Source: Neocallimastix lanati (nom. inval.) (lineage: Eukaryota; Neocallimastigomycota; Neocallimastigomycetes; Neocallimastigales; Neocallimastigaceae). From it: DNA of 64,000 nt. The notes under the pieces were generated by a model. The model did not search any database and had not been told where the DNA came from. It saw only the letters and a list, made by a program, of their open reading frames with translations. Each line of letters opens with the position of its first letter. The stretch's first letter is position 1. Where the stretch lies: contig JACVTC010000085.1 of the NCBI GenBank assembly GCA_016946835.1, positions 226,001 to 290,000 on the forward strand, written 5' to 3'. This document shows, piece after piece, positions 18,204-30,546 of the stretch. A program made the position numbers and the translations under genes.

Positions 18204-18285
18204 ACTTTATTCCATTAAAAGATTTCTTTAAGAATTCTCATATTCCTATCCCCTATAATCGAATGTTAAATTTTCAGCTAATGTA
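16040..18285 (+). pseudogene. Decayed LINE (non-LTR retrotransposon) reverse transcriptase
   Basis: Plus-strand fragments in several frames match the order of a LINE reverse transcriptase. An upstream segment at 16080-16300 reads DWLTLYNITKPKKKKAWVLV. At about 17160-17300 come NPIKQALINRIWNGDFTKIM and KKGDPADCNSFHGLSLINN, then a remnant of an EQYGFRNREECIGL motif at about 17395-17430 and a LDLK-xx-YDSVP motif-A remnant near 17520-17560. The catalytic motif C reads GGLSADDVVLCGE at about 17817-17855 with both Asp kept, followed by NEMQFGINKCASLV (17925-17970), NCYTYLGVLFSNVF (18085-18130) and FKNSHIPIPYNRM (18230-18265). Stops and frameshifts are numerous and several sit at long A-runs. Endonuclease and C-terminal parts are missing. 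Another piece of a similar LINE, its 3' end, lies at 53.6-54.7 kb. Confidence 0.75.
16937..17068 (+). repeat. GAAA/AAAAG purine microsatellite
   Basis: GAAAGAAAGAAA passing into AAAAG repeats, about 130 bases, purine-only on the plus strand, inside the LINE relic. Open frames on both strands here are artefacts of the repeat. Confidence 0.9.
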
Positions 18286-18423
18286 AAATATTACTAATAC
18301 TTAAAATATATATTATTTATACATTTATTTCGTTTAAAATTAATATAATAAACTATATCTTGAACAATTAATAATAATATTATTATTTTATCAAATAGCA
18401 TTAATTTATATAACTAAATTTGT

Positions 18424-18459
<36 letters not shown>

Positions 18460-18579
18460 TATTATTTTTATTTTTTTATTTTTTTATTTTTTTATTTTTT
18501 TTATTTTTTTTATTTTTTTTTATTTTATTTCTACTTCTATTTTTTTATTATTAATTTATTTTTATTTATTTATTTTTTA

Positions 18580-18624
<45 letters not shown>

Positions 18625-19041
18625 TTTTATACAAAAATAATATTTAATATTTTATTTATAGTCTTAAAAGTAAAATAAATAAATTATATAAAAATTATAA
18701 AAATTATGTATTTTAAATAAAAAATTATTTTTTTTTTTAAAAAATTATTGAATCTATTTTATAATTAAAATATTTAATTTTATTTATATATATAATATTT
18801 TAATTTGCAAAATGAAATAAATAAGTTTGAAATTGTATTGATTATTAATAAATATTTATTTATACTATTATAATTATAATTATATGATTTATTATAAAAT
18901 TTATTATATGTTATTTTTTTTTTTTTTTTTGATTTTTTTTTTTTTTTTGATTTTTTCAAATAAATAAATATAAAATTTTCTTCATTTGTTTTATTTGCAA
19001 ATCTTTACTCTTTTGGCTTGTGGTAATTTTAAAAATTCCTC

Positions 19042-19079
<38 letters not shown>

Positions 19080-19367
19080 AAAAATCATTTAAAAATAATA
19101 ATAAAAATAAAAGAATAAATAGAATTAATAAAAAAAAAAAAAAAATAAAAAAATAACAATAATAATATATAGTAAATCTTGATTAGTATTGAAATTATAT
19201 AATATTTAATATATTAAATTATTAAAAGGGGAAAAATTATATATATAATATCTTTATTATTATAGAATACCTTTTCTTTTTTTTTTTTTTTTTCTTATTC
19301 TAATTTTTATTTATATATATATTATAAATATATATTTCTATTTTTCTATTTTTATTTTTTTTTTTCT

Positions 19368-19405
<38 letters not shown>

Positions 19406-19408
19406 AAA
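18286..19408. other. AT-rich intergenic region 3' of the CCA-adding enzyme gene
   Basis: Long T-runs (18427-18457, 19046-19073, 19371-19404), a TTTTTTATTTTTTTATT array (18460-18530) and an ATT array (18585-18622). It lies between the LINE relic and the end of the minus-strand gene, so it probably contains that gene's 3' UTR. No other gene seen. Confidence 0.55.
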
Positions 19409-21581
19409 TTATTTACCTTTCATCTCCTCCTTTAACCATCTCTCACATTCTTCCTTTGTACCTTCTGGATTTCTTAATTGCCATGATACTACTGACTTTA
19501 GAATTTCACCAACAATTGGTCCTTGTTTTATTCCTAATAACTTACAAGCCACTTTACCCTATTGTGATATTAAAAAGATAAATATATTTATATATAGATA
19601 TATTGCAACCACAGATGGATACATATAAATATTATATAATAATTTAATTTTTTTTTTGAAATTGAATTTAAAGAAACTTCCAAAAAATATATAAATTAAC
19701 AAAATAATACTAACATTAATAATTGGTTGGAAATGATGAATATCATCCAAATTAAATTTATTTACAGCATCATAAAAGAATTTATATTTATTATGAATTT
19801 CCGTTATTTTATTTTTATCTATATGTTATTTTTTAATATAAATGAATATAATATTTTAATAATAGTAAAGTTTAATAAATAAATAAATAAATATTTTCAT
19901 TTTAATCTCCTTTAAGTATATATATTTATTTTGTATATTTTATTATTAAATATATTATTAAATATACAAATAATAAAATATATAAAATAAATATATTCCT
20001 AATATAATTTATTTATTTTATTTATTGATTTATCTATTTATTTTCATACCTTCTATATTATAAATTTCATCTATAAATGAAAGAATTAAAGTGAGAGGCC
20101 ATTTTTCTTTTATTGGTGATGCAGCAGCATTTAATAAGTAATGACCTTGATATTTACATATTAAAAATTAATTAGTAAATAATAATAATAATAATAATAA
20201 TTTAATAATTATAAATAATAGAAATTTCTCATTTATATTTGTCATATATATATTTTAATATATAAAAATTATAAATAAATAAAAAAAATAATTTTTTTTT
20301 TTTTTAGAATAATACCATAAAATTCTCTATCTTTATTTTTAGTTTCATAACTTTCATTTATTACTTTTTGAGTTTCAGAAAGAATTGAGTGTAATTTTGA
20401 AACAGTATCTATATCTTCTCTTGAAAACTTTTTTAAAAAGAGTAATAAATGTAAAATGTTAATATACAAATATTTTTTTATACTATAGTAATAGTCAAAA
20501 AAAAAAATTTTTTTTTTCTTGAAATATTATTATTATAATATTATGATAATTTACTGTTAATGCATCTCTTATAATATAAACAGTTGCAGGAGCTGACTTT
20601 ACAGCCTCTCTTCTTCTTTCCAAAAAGGTAATTTTTTTGTATGGTAGTAAAAGTGAAGCCAAGCAAAGAAAACGTATATATTTTTTACTTAATGGATAAT
20701 ATTCTTTTGAAATAAACGAAGTATATAATTCTTTTTCTATTATTCTATAATAATAATAATAATAAATAAATATATTAAAATAAATATATATAAAAATAAA
20801 TATAAATATTTAATATATATATAAATTTAGTAAAACATAATAATTATTACAAATAATAATAAAAAAGTAAAAGTTGTTAACAATAATGTTTTTAATATTA
20901 ATAAAAATATTAATTATGATAATTATTATACTATTATTAATAAACATTATTATATATTTTAATAATTAGAGAAAAAATATTTATTATCATACGTATGAAG
21001 AGCTTTAACTGCTTTAAGTCCTATACTTATATCAATTTCAGATTTAGTGGTTTCCTTATCTTCTAAAATAGATTCCACAGTAGAAGTTAGATGTTTTATT
21101 TTTTCGTCCATTGTCGAGGAAGCATTATCATTGGTATTACTATTGTTAGTATTTTTAGTGGCATTATTAATAATATTATTAGTTGAAGAAGCCTCAGTAG
21201 TAGATTTCTTTTCAGATAATTCATTTCTAGATTTACTTCCTTTTTTTTGAATTTGATCTTGGATTTTTTTAACTTGATCTTTAGAAAGTGCTGAACGAAT
21301 GGTAACCACTGTATTCTCTGGTGGTCTAGCAAATACAATCTTATAAAGATTTAAATCATAAAGGTATTCACAAGCTCTCAGTGGATCATTACCATTTAAC
21401 ATTTTATTTAATTCTTCACCAATTCTGCTTCGACTAGTATGTGTACTTAGCATTTCCTATAAGATTATAGATAATAAAATATATAATAAAAATAATAAAA
21501 AAAATATAGTTATAATAATAAAATGATAAATAAATATATTTAAGTATATTTATATATTTATATATAAATAAATTTTATTTA

Positions 21582-21621
<40 letters not shown>

Positions 21622-22304
21622 TACAAATATAATTATTAATTTTATAAGTTTTTATTTATTATATTGTCATTAAAAGAAAATATAATAATTAAATAATTAT
21701 AATATTTAAATATTAATAATACTTCAAATAAATATATATATTATTATTGTTGGTATATTTTTGATATAAAAATATTATTGTTAACTAAGACTACTAACTT
21801 GAATATCCTTATCTTTTATTGCTTCTAATACACTTTTTTCAATTTCATATCCAAAATGAGAAGCAAAACGTATAACTCTAAGGGTTCTCAAAGGATCATC
21901 ATTGAAAGTTTCATGAGGTGGTAAAGGTGTTCTTATAATTTTATTTCTTAAGTCATCTAGTCCCTTTTTTATGAAATTATTGTAAAATTTATAAAAAAAA
22001 AAAAAAAAAAAAAGTATATTAAAATATATATATATAATTATTTTAATAACATAATTAGAGGTTTATGCATAAAAAGAATTTATACTAATTTTAATTTTAA
22101 ATAAATATATATTTTAATCATAGTATATACGTATATACAAAAAATAATTCATATATATATTTATATATTTTTTAATTGAATATATATATAAAATTTATAT
22201 AGATATTAATCAAATATATATATATAAAGAATTTTTATATATTTTAATTAAAAAATCAAAAATCATTTAATTTTAAAATCTATTTTTTTTTTTTTCTTTT
22301 ATTA

Positions 22305-22335
<31 letters not shown>

Positions 22336-23476
22336 TTATTTTTAATTTTTAATTTTTAATTATTAAAAATGTATTTCAAATTTAGATTTCAAAATCAGAT
22401 TTTTTCATTTAATTTTATATTTGAAAAATTTAAAAATTATATATAATAATTATAATAATTATACAATAATCATATAATAATAATAATTATAATAGTATTT
22501 AAAATTTAAAATTAATAATATTTCTTATTTATTTACCATTTTTGTGAAGTCTTCTACTTCTTGAGTTTGAATATTATAGAATAAGGCATTAATAGTAATA
22601 TCTCTTCGGAAAGCATCAACTACTGGTGTACCATAATTCACGGTATAACCATTGGGTTCTGAACTATCAAACACAGTTGGTGTATCGGAACGAAGATTAA
22701 CAAAATCAAGTGATTGTCCTAAAACTTTTCCTGTTGCTGTTTCCATATTCTTATTTTTTTCAGGATTGGCTGCCACTCGTGCCATATGAGATACTTCTAA
22801 TTTATTATTTAACATATATTCTCGAACAAGAACAGCAAAATCATATCCCATCATATTATCTACAGCAACATCAATATCATTTGATTCTAAACCTAATAAC
22901 TTTTTTTAAAATTTATATAAGTCAAATCAATTAATAATTAATAATTAATTAATTAATTAATTAATTAAGAATATTAATTTATTTAATTATTATTTTTATT
23001 TTTTATTATTATTATTTTTATTAATTTATTTATTAATTTATTTAATAATAAAGATTTTTTTTTTCTTAATATATAAAACCTTTTTTTAAGATTATATTTT
23101 ATTTTTCTAAATATTATGTTTTTATTTTCAAATAAACTGATATAAAGATTTTAATAATAAACTGATTTAATTTTTATTATTTATAATGATTTTATACAAA
23201 GAATTATTAAAAACAACAATAATAATAATAAATAATAAAAACAAAAGCATCTCTCTTAATAAATAAATTAATTATAATAAATTAAAAAAAAAAATAAATA
23301 AATTAATTATAATAAATTAAAAAAAAAAAAAAAAAAAGAAAAATTACTTTATCTCTAACCCAACCACCTGCAATTCTTAATGTTGGTTTTTCTTTTCCTT
23401 TCTCTTCTATATAATTACATACTTTTCTTAAAGTATCAAATATTTTATTTTCATTTTGGGTTAAATTTATTTTCAT
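19409..23476 (-). CDS. CCA1: CCA-adding tRNA nucleotidyltransferase (class II), nine exons
   Basis: Adds or repairs the 3' CCA of tRNAs. Spliced from nine minus-strand exons: 23348-23476, 22537-22899, 21799-21963, 20993-21456, 20555-20744, 20316-20427, 20050-20145, 19715-19818, 19409-19558. All borders are GT-AG and the lengths sum to 1773 nt, i.e. 590 residues and a stop. Class II signatures appear in order: LRIAGGWVRDK joining LLGLESNDIDVAVD across the first intron (nucleotide-binding loop and the catalytic DxD), DAFRRDITINALFYN (the RRD motif), DDPLRTLRVIRFASHFGYEI, and SRIGEELNKML. The start is the only ATG upstream of this fold. The N-terminus (MKINLTQNENKIFD) does not look like a mitochondrial presequence. 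Exon 4 carries an Asn/Thr/Ser-rich insertion (about 21110-21210) absent from typical homologues. Introns are AT-only and up to about 570 bp. Family identification is secure; individual splice sites were chosen by eye. Confidence 0.93.
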
Positions 23477-23549
23477 GATGTTGGAAATAAACTTGAATCA
23501 ATAAATTAAATTTTTTATATTTTTATTTATTTAATAAATAAATAAATAA

Positions 23550-23592
<43 letters not shown>

Positions 23593-25163
23593 ATTTTTTT
23601 AATATTTAAAAAAAAAAAAAAATTTATATTAATTTAGATCAAACTTTAATTATTGGACAAAAAAAATAGATAAGTAAAAAAATTTAAATTTCATACTTCA
23701 TATTTTAAAATTAATTATATTAATTATAATTATTTTTATTTTAAAAATAAATGTATTATACTAAAAAGTTGTGTAAAAGTATTCTTTTGAAATACTAAAA
23801 ATATATATGTATGTTAACTAATAAAAAAAATGGTAACAAATTTAAAAATATTTACTTGAATTTAAAAGAAATAAAAAAATTTACAAATATTTACTTGAAT
23901 GTAAAAAAATAAAAGTAATAATAGAATATAAATTCTTTTATCATATACTATAAATTGAGAAAACAAATAGTCTTAAATTGTTAAGTTAATAATAATATAT
24001 TGAATAAAATTATTTATCAATAAATATTCGAAAATTAAAACTATAAAATATAAAGTATATATATATTATAATTTTAAAAATTTTTATATTTATTTTTAAA
24101 TATTAAATTTCATATTAATATATATATATAAATCATCGTATATAATAAATAATTAAAATATTAAAATAATAAAATATTTCTGAATAAAATTATACTTTTA
24201 TTATTTCAAATTAGATATATATATATAACCTTCTTTTTTTAAGTATATATATATATATATATTTTTATATAAAATTAAATGATAATATAGCAATTACCAT
24301 CAAAATATAATAATTTCCTTTTTTTATAAAAAATATAATAATATAAAATTTAAAGAAAATAACTTATTAATTTTTGAATATATTTTCTTTTAATAAATCA
24401 CTTCTTAATTTAACTATTATAGTTAATATGATTTCAATCATGGATATTAAAATAATTCACATAAAAAATTATAGGAATAATTGAACACATAAAATATATA
24501 TAATTTATTGAACATGAAAAACAACTACTTTTTAAATTTGTTCATTAAAAAAAATAATAATAAATTATAATTGATTATTAATAATTAACCAATAAAATTA
24601 GAATCATTTAATTATTTGATATAATGATTAATAAACTATAAACATATTTCATATATAAAGTTAACTTTAACATAGTTTTATTTTGCAATTATATAAAACA
24701 ATTATGATTTTAGATTTTGTTATTTTTAAACTTTTTTTTAAATATTTATCCAATAAAAAAGATATTTTTAAACTTTTTTTTTAAATATTTATTCAATGAA
24801 AATTTTTTAACACTTTCTAATTCATAATTATAAAATTAAAAATTATATTTTCCATAAATGTTCCATTAAATTATATCATTTTTTTTTGGAAGATAAAATT
24901 AAAGGTAATAATGAAAAAATATTCATATTATTAATTAAAAATATATACATAATTAATAACACCATACCTAATTAAATATTTCATTTATTAACCCTTAATT
25001 AAAATTCTTTAAATATTATTATTATAATAAGAAAGTTTTAATACTTTAATCTCAAAGTAAGAAATTAAAACATCATAAAAACTAAAAAGAAAAACAAATA
25101 AAAATAAATGTTAAAAATAAAGTTTATTATATTAATTATATTAATTATATTAAATTTATTATT
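23477..25163. other. AT-rich intergenic region (promoter side of CCA1)
   Basis: It contains an A-run at 23553-23591, TATATA tracts and an imperfect tandem duplication (AACTTTTTTTTAAATATTTA at about 24729-24750 and 24770-24790). Promoter elements for the minus-strand gene should lie just right of 23476, but I see no specific motif. No gene. Confidence 0.45.
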
Positions 25164-27486
25164 ATGTTATTAGTTATAAAGTCTCTGAATACATAAATTC
25201 GTGACTTGTCATTAATGTACATACTATCCTTTATGTAATGTATTAGTAATGTATATTATAAAATTATGAATCATGTAAAATTAAATAAAGAGGGCATCTT
25301 TAATTAATAAAAATAAAATTATTAAAAAATTAAAATTAAAAATTAAAAGATTAAGAGTCTCAATGACTCGAAAAGCTAGTATAAAATATTAAATAAATAA
25401 ATAAAAGTTTTATATTAAAGTGTTTTTATAATTTTATGTATAAAATTAAATAATTTAAAAATGATTGAAGAAATTGAAGATAAAAGAACCGAAGATCTAC
25501 TAACTGCAAATGATTATAGACTTTGGTTACAGGAAATTGCTATTATAGTGTCAGGAAAAGGCTTAGAGGATTATTTGTATGAACAAAAAATCGGACTTAT
25601 CGATGAAGATAAAATACCTTCTCATAGTAAGGAGTTATATCGAAAGTTCAAAGAGAGAGATGGTATACGTTATACTTTCTCTGTCACCGAAGACATGATT
25701 AATGAAGATAAGAAGGCAAAATATTTTGTATACAATAGTATATAATAAAAAAATAAGAATAAATATAAATTTTAAACATCTAACTACCTATGAAATCATG
25801 TAAACAATAAAAGCAACGAATACTAAAAGTAAAGAACTTACAATTCGTGAAAAAAAGGACGAATTAAAAAATTTAAAATATGATAAGGATCGAAAAATAA
25901 ATTTATTTATTTCAGGTATGGAAATGAAATTTAATGAATTAAAAGAACTGAACCATGAACCATCAAGTGAGAAAAAATATAAGTATTTATACAGAGCACT
26001 CCCTTATGATATCATTATAGAAACAAATATAATCAGATATCATGGAAATTGGGAAGCTGTTACAAAATTATTAAAAGAAATTGTGCCAACTTTGTTATAT
26101 TTAAAGGATTTAATTAATGAAAGAAACAACAATCAGGTTGTGCTGAACAGCCAAATAAACGAAAGAAAAAATTACAGTAAATATCACAATAGAAACCATT
26201 ATAAAAGAGAAAATAATAACTCCAACTATCATGAAAAAAGAACATGTTATATTTGTAATAAAAGGGGACACATTGAAAAAAATTGCAAATATAATAAATA
26301 TAATGAAAATAAACAAAACAGTGAAAATAAACAAAAAAAATAATCATACTCACAATGTAGTTATACATGAAAAAAATAAACCATATTGTAATCATAATGA
26401 CGACGATTCATTCTTTACATCAGATTATAATTCTGATACAGGAAATGAATCAAGTAGTACTACTGTCAAAAATAATAATAAACAAGGGAGGCAAGAACGA
26501 AGACGCATTTAAGGAAGGAAAAACAAATAGTAGTATCAATAATAAACAAAAAATATATTACATCAATAAAAATAAATATTACTACGTTTCCGCTGATAAC
26601 AAAGTTAATGAAAAATCAAAAATAAAAAATTCAAAAATATAGTGTTAGACTTAAGATTTGGGAGCTATTTACCATATGGTTAACAACTTAGTAGCCCTCA
26701 CTGATGTAGAAAAATGTGATAAATTGATCTTATTTGCCGACGGAGGCAATACAACTGCTACTCGCAAAGGCAAATACGTTGGGTACATAAATAAAAACAA
26801 GATTGTATTACATAACTTATTGTATGTACCAGATTTTAAAAGAAACCTTATGTCTATAGAGAATTTAAATTAAGACAAATATAAAATTATATTTTATAAG
26901 TGTAATAGTAAAAATCTAGTATCTGTATATGATAGATATAATAAAAAGGTATTTTCTACAATATAAAATAAGTCTAAAACTTATAGAATTTGGACTTTTA
27001 GAAATGAACTTAATTATAATGATAGAAAAAATATTAATATTGCATTTAGTAGTGCCATTAAAGCTATGCTAAGAGAAGATATGGAGAACTGGCATAGAAG
27101 ACTAGGCCACTCTAACATTGAATTAATTAAAGATAAGTTAAAAGACATAAGTGATGAAACTCCTTGTAGAATATGTTCTTTCAAAATGAAGAATAAACCT
27201 TATCATAAATCAATGAATAAATCAAAAGAAGCCTTTGAGTTAATACATATGGATACTGTATCTTCCCCTGATGCATCTATTTATGGTAATATATTTTTTA
27301 ACTATTTTTGATAATTACAACAGATATTGTTGAGTCCACTTCATGAAGAATGAATAAAAGTGATATTTATAATACGTTTACAAAGTGGTATAAAATGTTA
27401 AAGAATATTTTTAATAAAAATATTAAATATATAAGAACGGATAATGGAACAAAGTTCTGTAATTCTTATTTTGAGATCTTTTGTAG
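25164..27486 (+). pseudogene. Decayed Ty1/copia element (gag, protease, integrase start)
   Basis: A broken relative of the intact copia element. An LTR relic may occupy about 25164-25348, but its ends are not recognisable. Gag begins at 25461 (MIEEIEDKRTEDLLTANDYR), is interrupted near 25745, and resumes at 25918-26341, ending in a CCHC knuckle CYICNKRGHIEKNC. The protease segment (26658-26873) reads DLGAIYHMVNN where DSGATxH is expected, so the catalytic-site Ser and the Thr are changed. The GAG-pre-integrase zinc finger follows at 27066-27240 (WHRRLGHSN ... CRICSFKMKNK), then the first integrase Asp (HMDTVSS). A frame-broken RTDNGTKFCNSYF remnant near 27435-27475 keeps the second Asp. The copy stops exactly where the gypsy LTR begins at 27487. 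RT and RNase H are not seen. Confidence 0.8.
25349..25370 (+). other. Primer binding site of decayed copia element (tRNA-Lys half-molecule type)
   Basis: GATTAAGAGTCTCAATGACTCG nearly matches the site just inside the 5' LTR of the intact copia element (38167-38186), with one extra A. It is complementary to the anticodon-arm region of tRNA-Lys(CUU). It lies about 110 bases upstream of the gag start, as in the intact copy. Confidence 0.65.
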
Positions 27487-28004
27487 TGTAACGATTTACA
27501 TCCAATAGGTCTACACTAATAAAGTAATTCGTTTTCTTAAAAAATTTGTTTTATTTTTATTAAAATATAAAAATTTATTATTATTTTTTTTTATTATTAA
27601 TTGGTTATTGTAATATTTCGAATTACTTTTAACTAGTTAATAAAAGTACAAAGAAAAATTATTTTTTAGTTAAGAAATTCACGCTTTTTACACTTTTTCG
27701 GAAAAATAGTTTAGGAAAAAGTTAAGATTAACGAAAGTTCGAAAAATTAAGTTTTCTTTCTAGAAAATGAATCTTATAGAAAAATGATAAAATAATTATT
27801 AAAATAGAACTTTCTAGTTTCATTTAGTTATATAATATTAACCAAAGAAACTCTAGAACCTTCTACAATAATTTAGTTAATTAACTAAAAATTATTATAG
27901 ATTGAGAAAGAGTGTGAGTCGAACCTAAGAAGTTCGACTTCATTGTCATGGTGTATTACCACTAGACTATTGCAACTATTTTACTAACTCTAGGATTCGT
28001 TACA
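27487..28004 (-). mobile_element. 3' LTR of a chromovirus (Ty3/gypsy), 518 bp
   Basis: Bounded by TGTAACG at the left and CGTTACA at the right, a perfect 7-bp terminal inverted repeat with canonical TG/CA ends. On the minus strand it is directly preceded by a polypurine stretch (CCTGGAGGAGGACCA, 28005-28019) and, about 400 bp further up, by the integrase and chromodomain of the same element. It abuts the integrase of a decayed copia element on the left, so the gypsy element probably inserted there. A tRNA-like segment lies inside it. No matching 5' LTR is in the window. Confidence 0.85.
27916..27976 (-). other. tRNA-like segment with A-box and B-box matches inside the LTR
   Basis: On the minus strand the sequence starts GTTGCAATAGTCTAGTGGTA. 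TAGTCTAGTGGT (27958-27969) matches the Pol III A box and AGGTTCGACTC (27916-27926) matches the B box; spacing is tRNA-like. No clean anticodon stem forms and no 3' acceptor strand complementary to GTTGCAA follows, so it is not a functional tRNA as it stands. It may be a decayed tRNA or a tRNA-derived (SINE-like) insertion. Confidence 0.4.
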
Positions 28005-28019
28005 TGGTCCTCCTCCAGG
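28005..28019 (-). other. Polypurine tract of the chromovirus
   Basis: On the minus strand, TGGAGGAGGACCA lies immediately 5' of the TGTAACG end of the LTR, where plus-strand DNA priming occurs. It could also encode the end of the polyprotein (GGGP-like), as in many chromoviruses. Confidence 0.7.
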
Positions 28020-28112
28020 ATTCGGATACCAGACGAATCTTAAAATTAAACTAGACTACAATGAATAAATAAAATATTTAAGTGTGAATTTCTTTTGTGC
28101 TTAATAGTATGA

Positions 28113-28147
<35 letters not shown>

Positions 28148-28396
28148 ATGATATTAATGAGTAATTACATGAAATAACATATTTAATAATTTTTTTTTGT
28201 TACATGATATTAATAAAATTTACAGTTATTATATATTTTTAATATAAGTTGTAATATAATATAAAGGATAAATTAGGTTTTAACAATAATAATAAGTTTA
28301 ATATTAATAAATTAAGAATATAATTTAATCATATAATTATATAATATACTATAAAATTAAAGTTTATTAGAGATTCATTTTCTAGTTTAAGTCATT
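28020..28396. other. Region between chromodomain stop and polypurine tract
   Basis: Mostly AT-rich, with an AAT array at 28119-28146. It contains one normal-complexity segment near the polypurine tract (28020-28075) and no protein frame. It belongs to the 3' part of the chromovirus. Confidence 0.5.
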
Positions 28397-29560
28397 TTAA
28401 TTATTTTTATTGAATTTTTTCAAGAGTTTGGAGCAATTAAGATTTTCCTCAGGTTCCCAAGAAGCTTCTGAAAGCGGATATCCTTTCCATTTTATCAAGT
28501 ATTGGATTTTCCCATAATGAATTCGTCTGTCTAATATTTGTTCAACTTCGTACTCTTCTTCGTTGTTAATGACAATTGGTAGTGGTTCTTGGTTTCTTCC
28601 AAACTTATCTTCAAAGTACGGTTCAAGGTCAGAGACATGTATAATTGGATGAATCCTAAGATTTTTTGGCAAGTCAATTTTATACAAAACAGGAAATATT
28701 TTGATTAGGATTTTAAAAGGTCATAATTTTCTTAGTTTAAGCTTTTTGTCACCATTCTTTATAATTAGGGAACTGTTGATCCAAACTTTGTCATTTTTTT
28801 TGAATTCAGGTGGTTCCATACGATGCTTATTGGCATATTTCTCTTGTTTTTCAATTGCTATTTTAATATTTTCTTTTAATTCCTTGGTTAATTCTGCAAG
28901 GTTTTTAACAAGTTCTTCTGCTCTAGGTACTTCAACATTTGTGGGGACTTCGGGAGAATGTCTAGGATTGAATTCATAGTTAGCAAAGAAAGGTGAATGA
29001 TTAGAGGATTCTTGAATGGTGTTATTATAGCTGAATTCTGCTAAGTAAAGGAAGTCATTCCAATTAGACCCTTTAAAATTTGTATAGCATCTTAGGTATT
29101 GTTCAATAACGGAGTTCACCCTCTCAGTTAAACCATTTGTTTGGTGATGAAATGGAGAAGAAAATTTAAGAGAATTATTTAGTCCTTTACTAATAGCAGT
29201 CCAAAATTTAGATGTAAATTGTGTTCCTCTATCCGAGAGGATTTCAGTAGGAAGTCCATGGTAGCGAAAAATTTGGTTAAGGAAGGCAGAAATCGTATCT
29301 GTAGCAGAAGGAATGTTTGGGAAAGGAATTAAATGACACATCTTGGAAAGACTATCGATAACCACCAAAATAAATGTATAACCGTTTGATTTGGGTAAGT
29401 CTGTTATGAAGTTCATTGAGATGGAAGTCCAAGGGAGATTTGGAATGTCAAGCGGGTTTAACAAGCCGTAAGGTTTGTGTTTAGAAACTTTTGAACGACA
29501 ACATATTTCGCAAGAGCGGACATAATCCTTAGTATCAGGATTGGAAAAAGGCGACAGGGT
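28397..29560 (-). pseudogene. Ty3/gypsy chromovirus integrase with chromodomain, 5'-truncated
   Basis: Minus-strand fragment of a chromodomain-bearing retrotransposon. It opens with part of the integrase zinc finger (YVRSCEICCRSKVSKHKPYG, about 29460-29525). The core domain follows with its three acidic residues: MNFITDLPKS, then ILSDRGTQFTSKFW, then FHHQTNGLTERVNS with the Glu. The C-terminal region ends KLRKL, a TGA codon at 28721-28723 where these proteins usually have Gly, and the same frame continues PFKILIKIFPVLYKIDLPKN. The chromodomain ends the protein: YEVEQILDRR ... YLIKWKGYPLSEASWEPEEN. The Trp-Glu-Pro aromatic-cage region is present. Protease, RT and RNase H are missing; the fragment is cut at about 29560 by a TTTTA minisatellite. 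One stop in about 380 codons suggests fairly recent loss. Confidence 0.9.
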
Positions 29561-29990
29561 GAATTCAATCTGTACTTTAATAATATTTATACTATTTATT
29601 TTATTTTATTTTATTTTATTCAATCTGTATTTTATATTCATATTCTACTATTTATTTTATTTTATTTTATTTTATTTTATTTTATTTTATTTTATTTTAT
29701 TTTATTTTATTTTATTTTATTTTATTTTATTTTATTTTATTTTATTTTATTTTAAACACCTGTACTTTTATATTATTACATTCAATATTATATTATATTT
29801 TATTTTATTTTATTTTATTTTATTTTAAACACCTGTACTTTTATATTATTACATTCAATATTATATTTTATTTTATTTTATACACTTGTACTTTTATATT
29901 ATTACATTCAATATTTATTTTATTTTATTTTATTTTATTCAATCTGTACTTTATAAAATAAAATAAAATAAAATATATAGTAAAATATGT
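29561..29990 (+). repeat. TTTTA array and compound minisatellite
   Basis: ATTTT repeats interspersed with ATTCAATCTGTACTTTA (29561, 29617, 29937) and with a roughly 70-bp unit containing ACTTTTATATTATTACATTC (about 29755, 29825 and 29885). The same pieces occur as reverse complement at 60300-60830. The open frame over it is an artefact. Confidence 0.85.
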
Positions 29991-30546
29991 ACTTATATTA
30001 TTACATTCTTTATTTTATTTATTTATACATTTATTTTTTTTTAAATATAATTGTATTAAAATTTTTTATGGCGTTAGCAAAATATTTTAAAAGCCATTAA
30101 AAATAAATGACATATTGAAAATTTGTATTATAAAAATTGATTAAATGCACCACATTCTATATATACCTTGAAATTACCTTTTTAATTAAATTTAATTAAT
30201 AAATAAAATTTTTCAATAAAATCAAATTTTATTAATGATAATTAATTTTATATAAATCTAATAAATTAGAAATTGATTAATAATATATTAATATATATAT
30301 ATTTTTTAATGATTAAAATATATTAAAAGATAAAATAAATAATAATATTTATTAAAAATTACTTATAAATTAAAATTTAACAAAAAAAAAAAAAGATACA
30401 TTTCTTCATATTATGTCTAAAAAAAAAATATAAAATGGTGAATTTCTTCATTTAATGTCTAATAAAAATTTGAGAAAAGTAGAGACGTTTTATAATTTTT
30501 ATTAATATTTTGTTTTTTGTTTATTTATTGAAAGATATTAAGAAAT
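29991..30546. other. AT-rich region upstream of first MATH gene
   Basis: Presumed promoter and 5' UTR of the gene starting at 30547. A roughly 20-base segment containing TTTCTTCAT near 30400 is imperfectly repeated near 30440. No gene seen. Confidence 0.45.
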
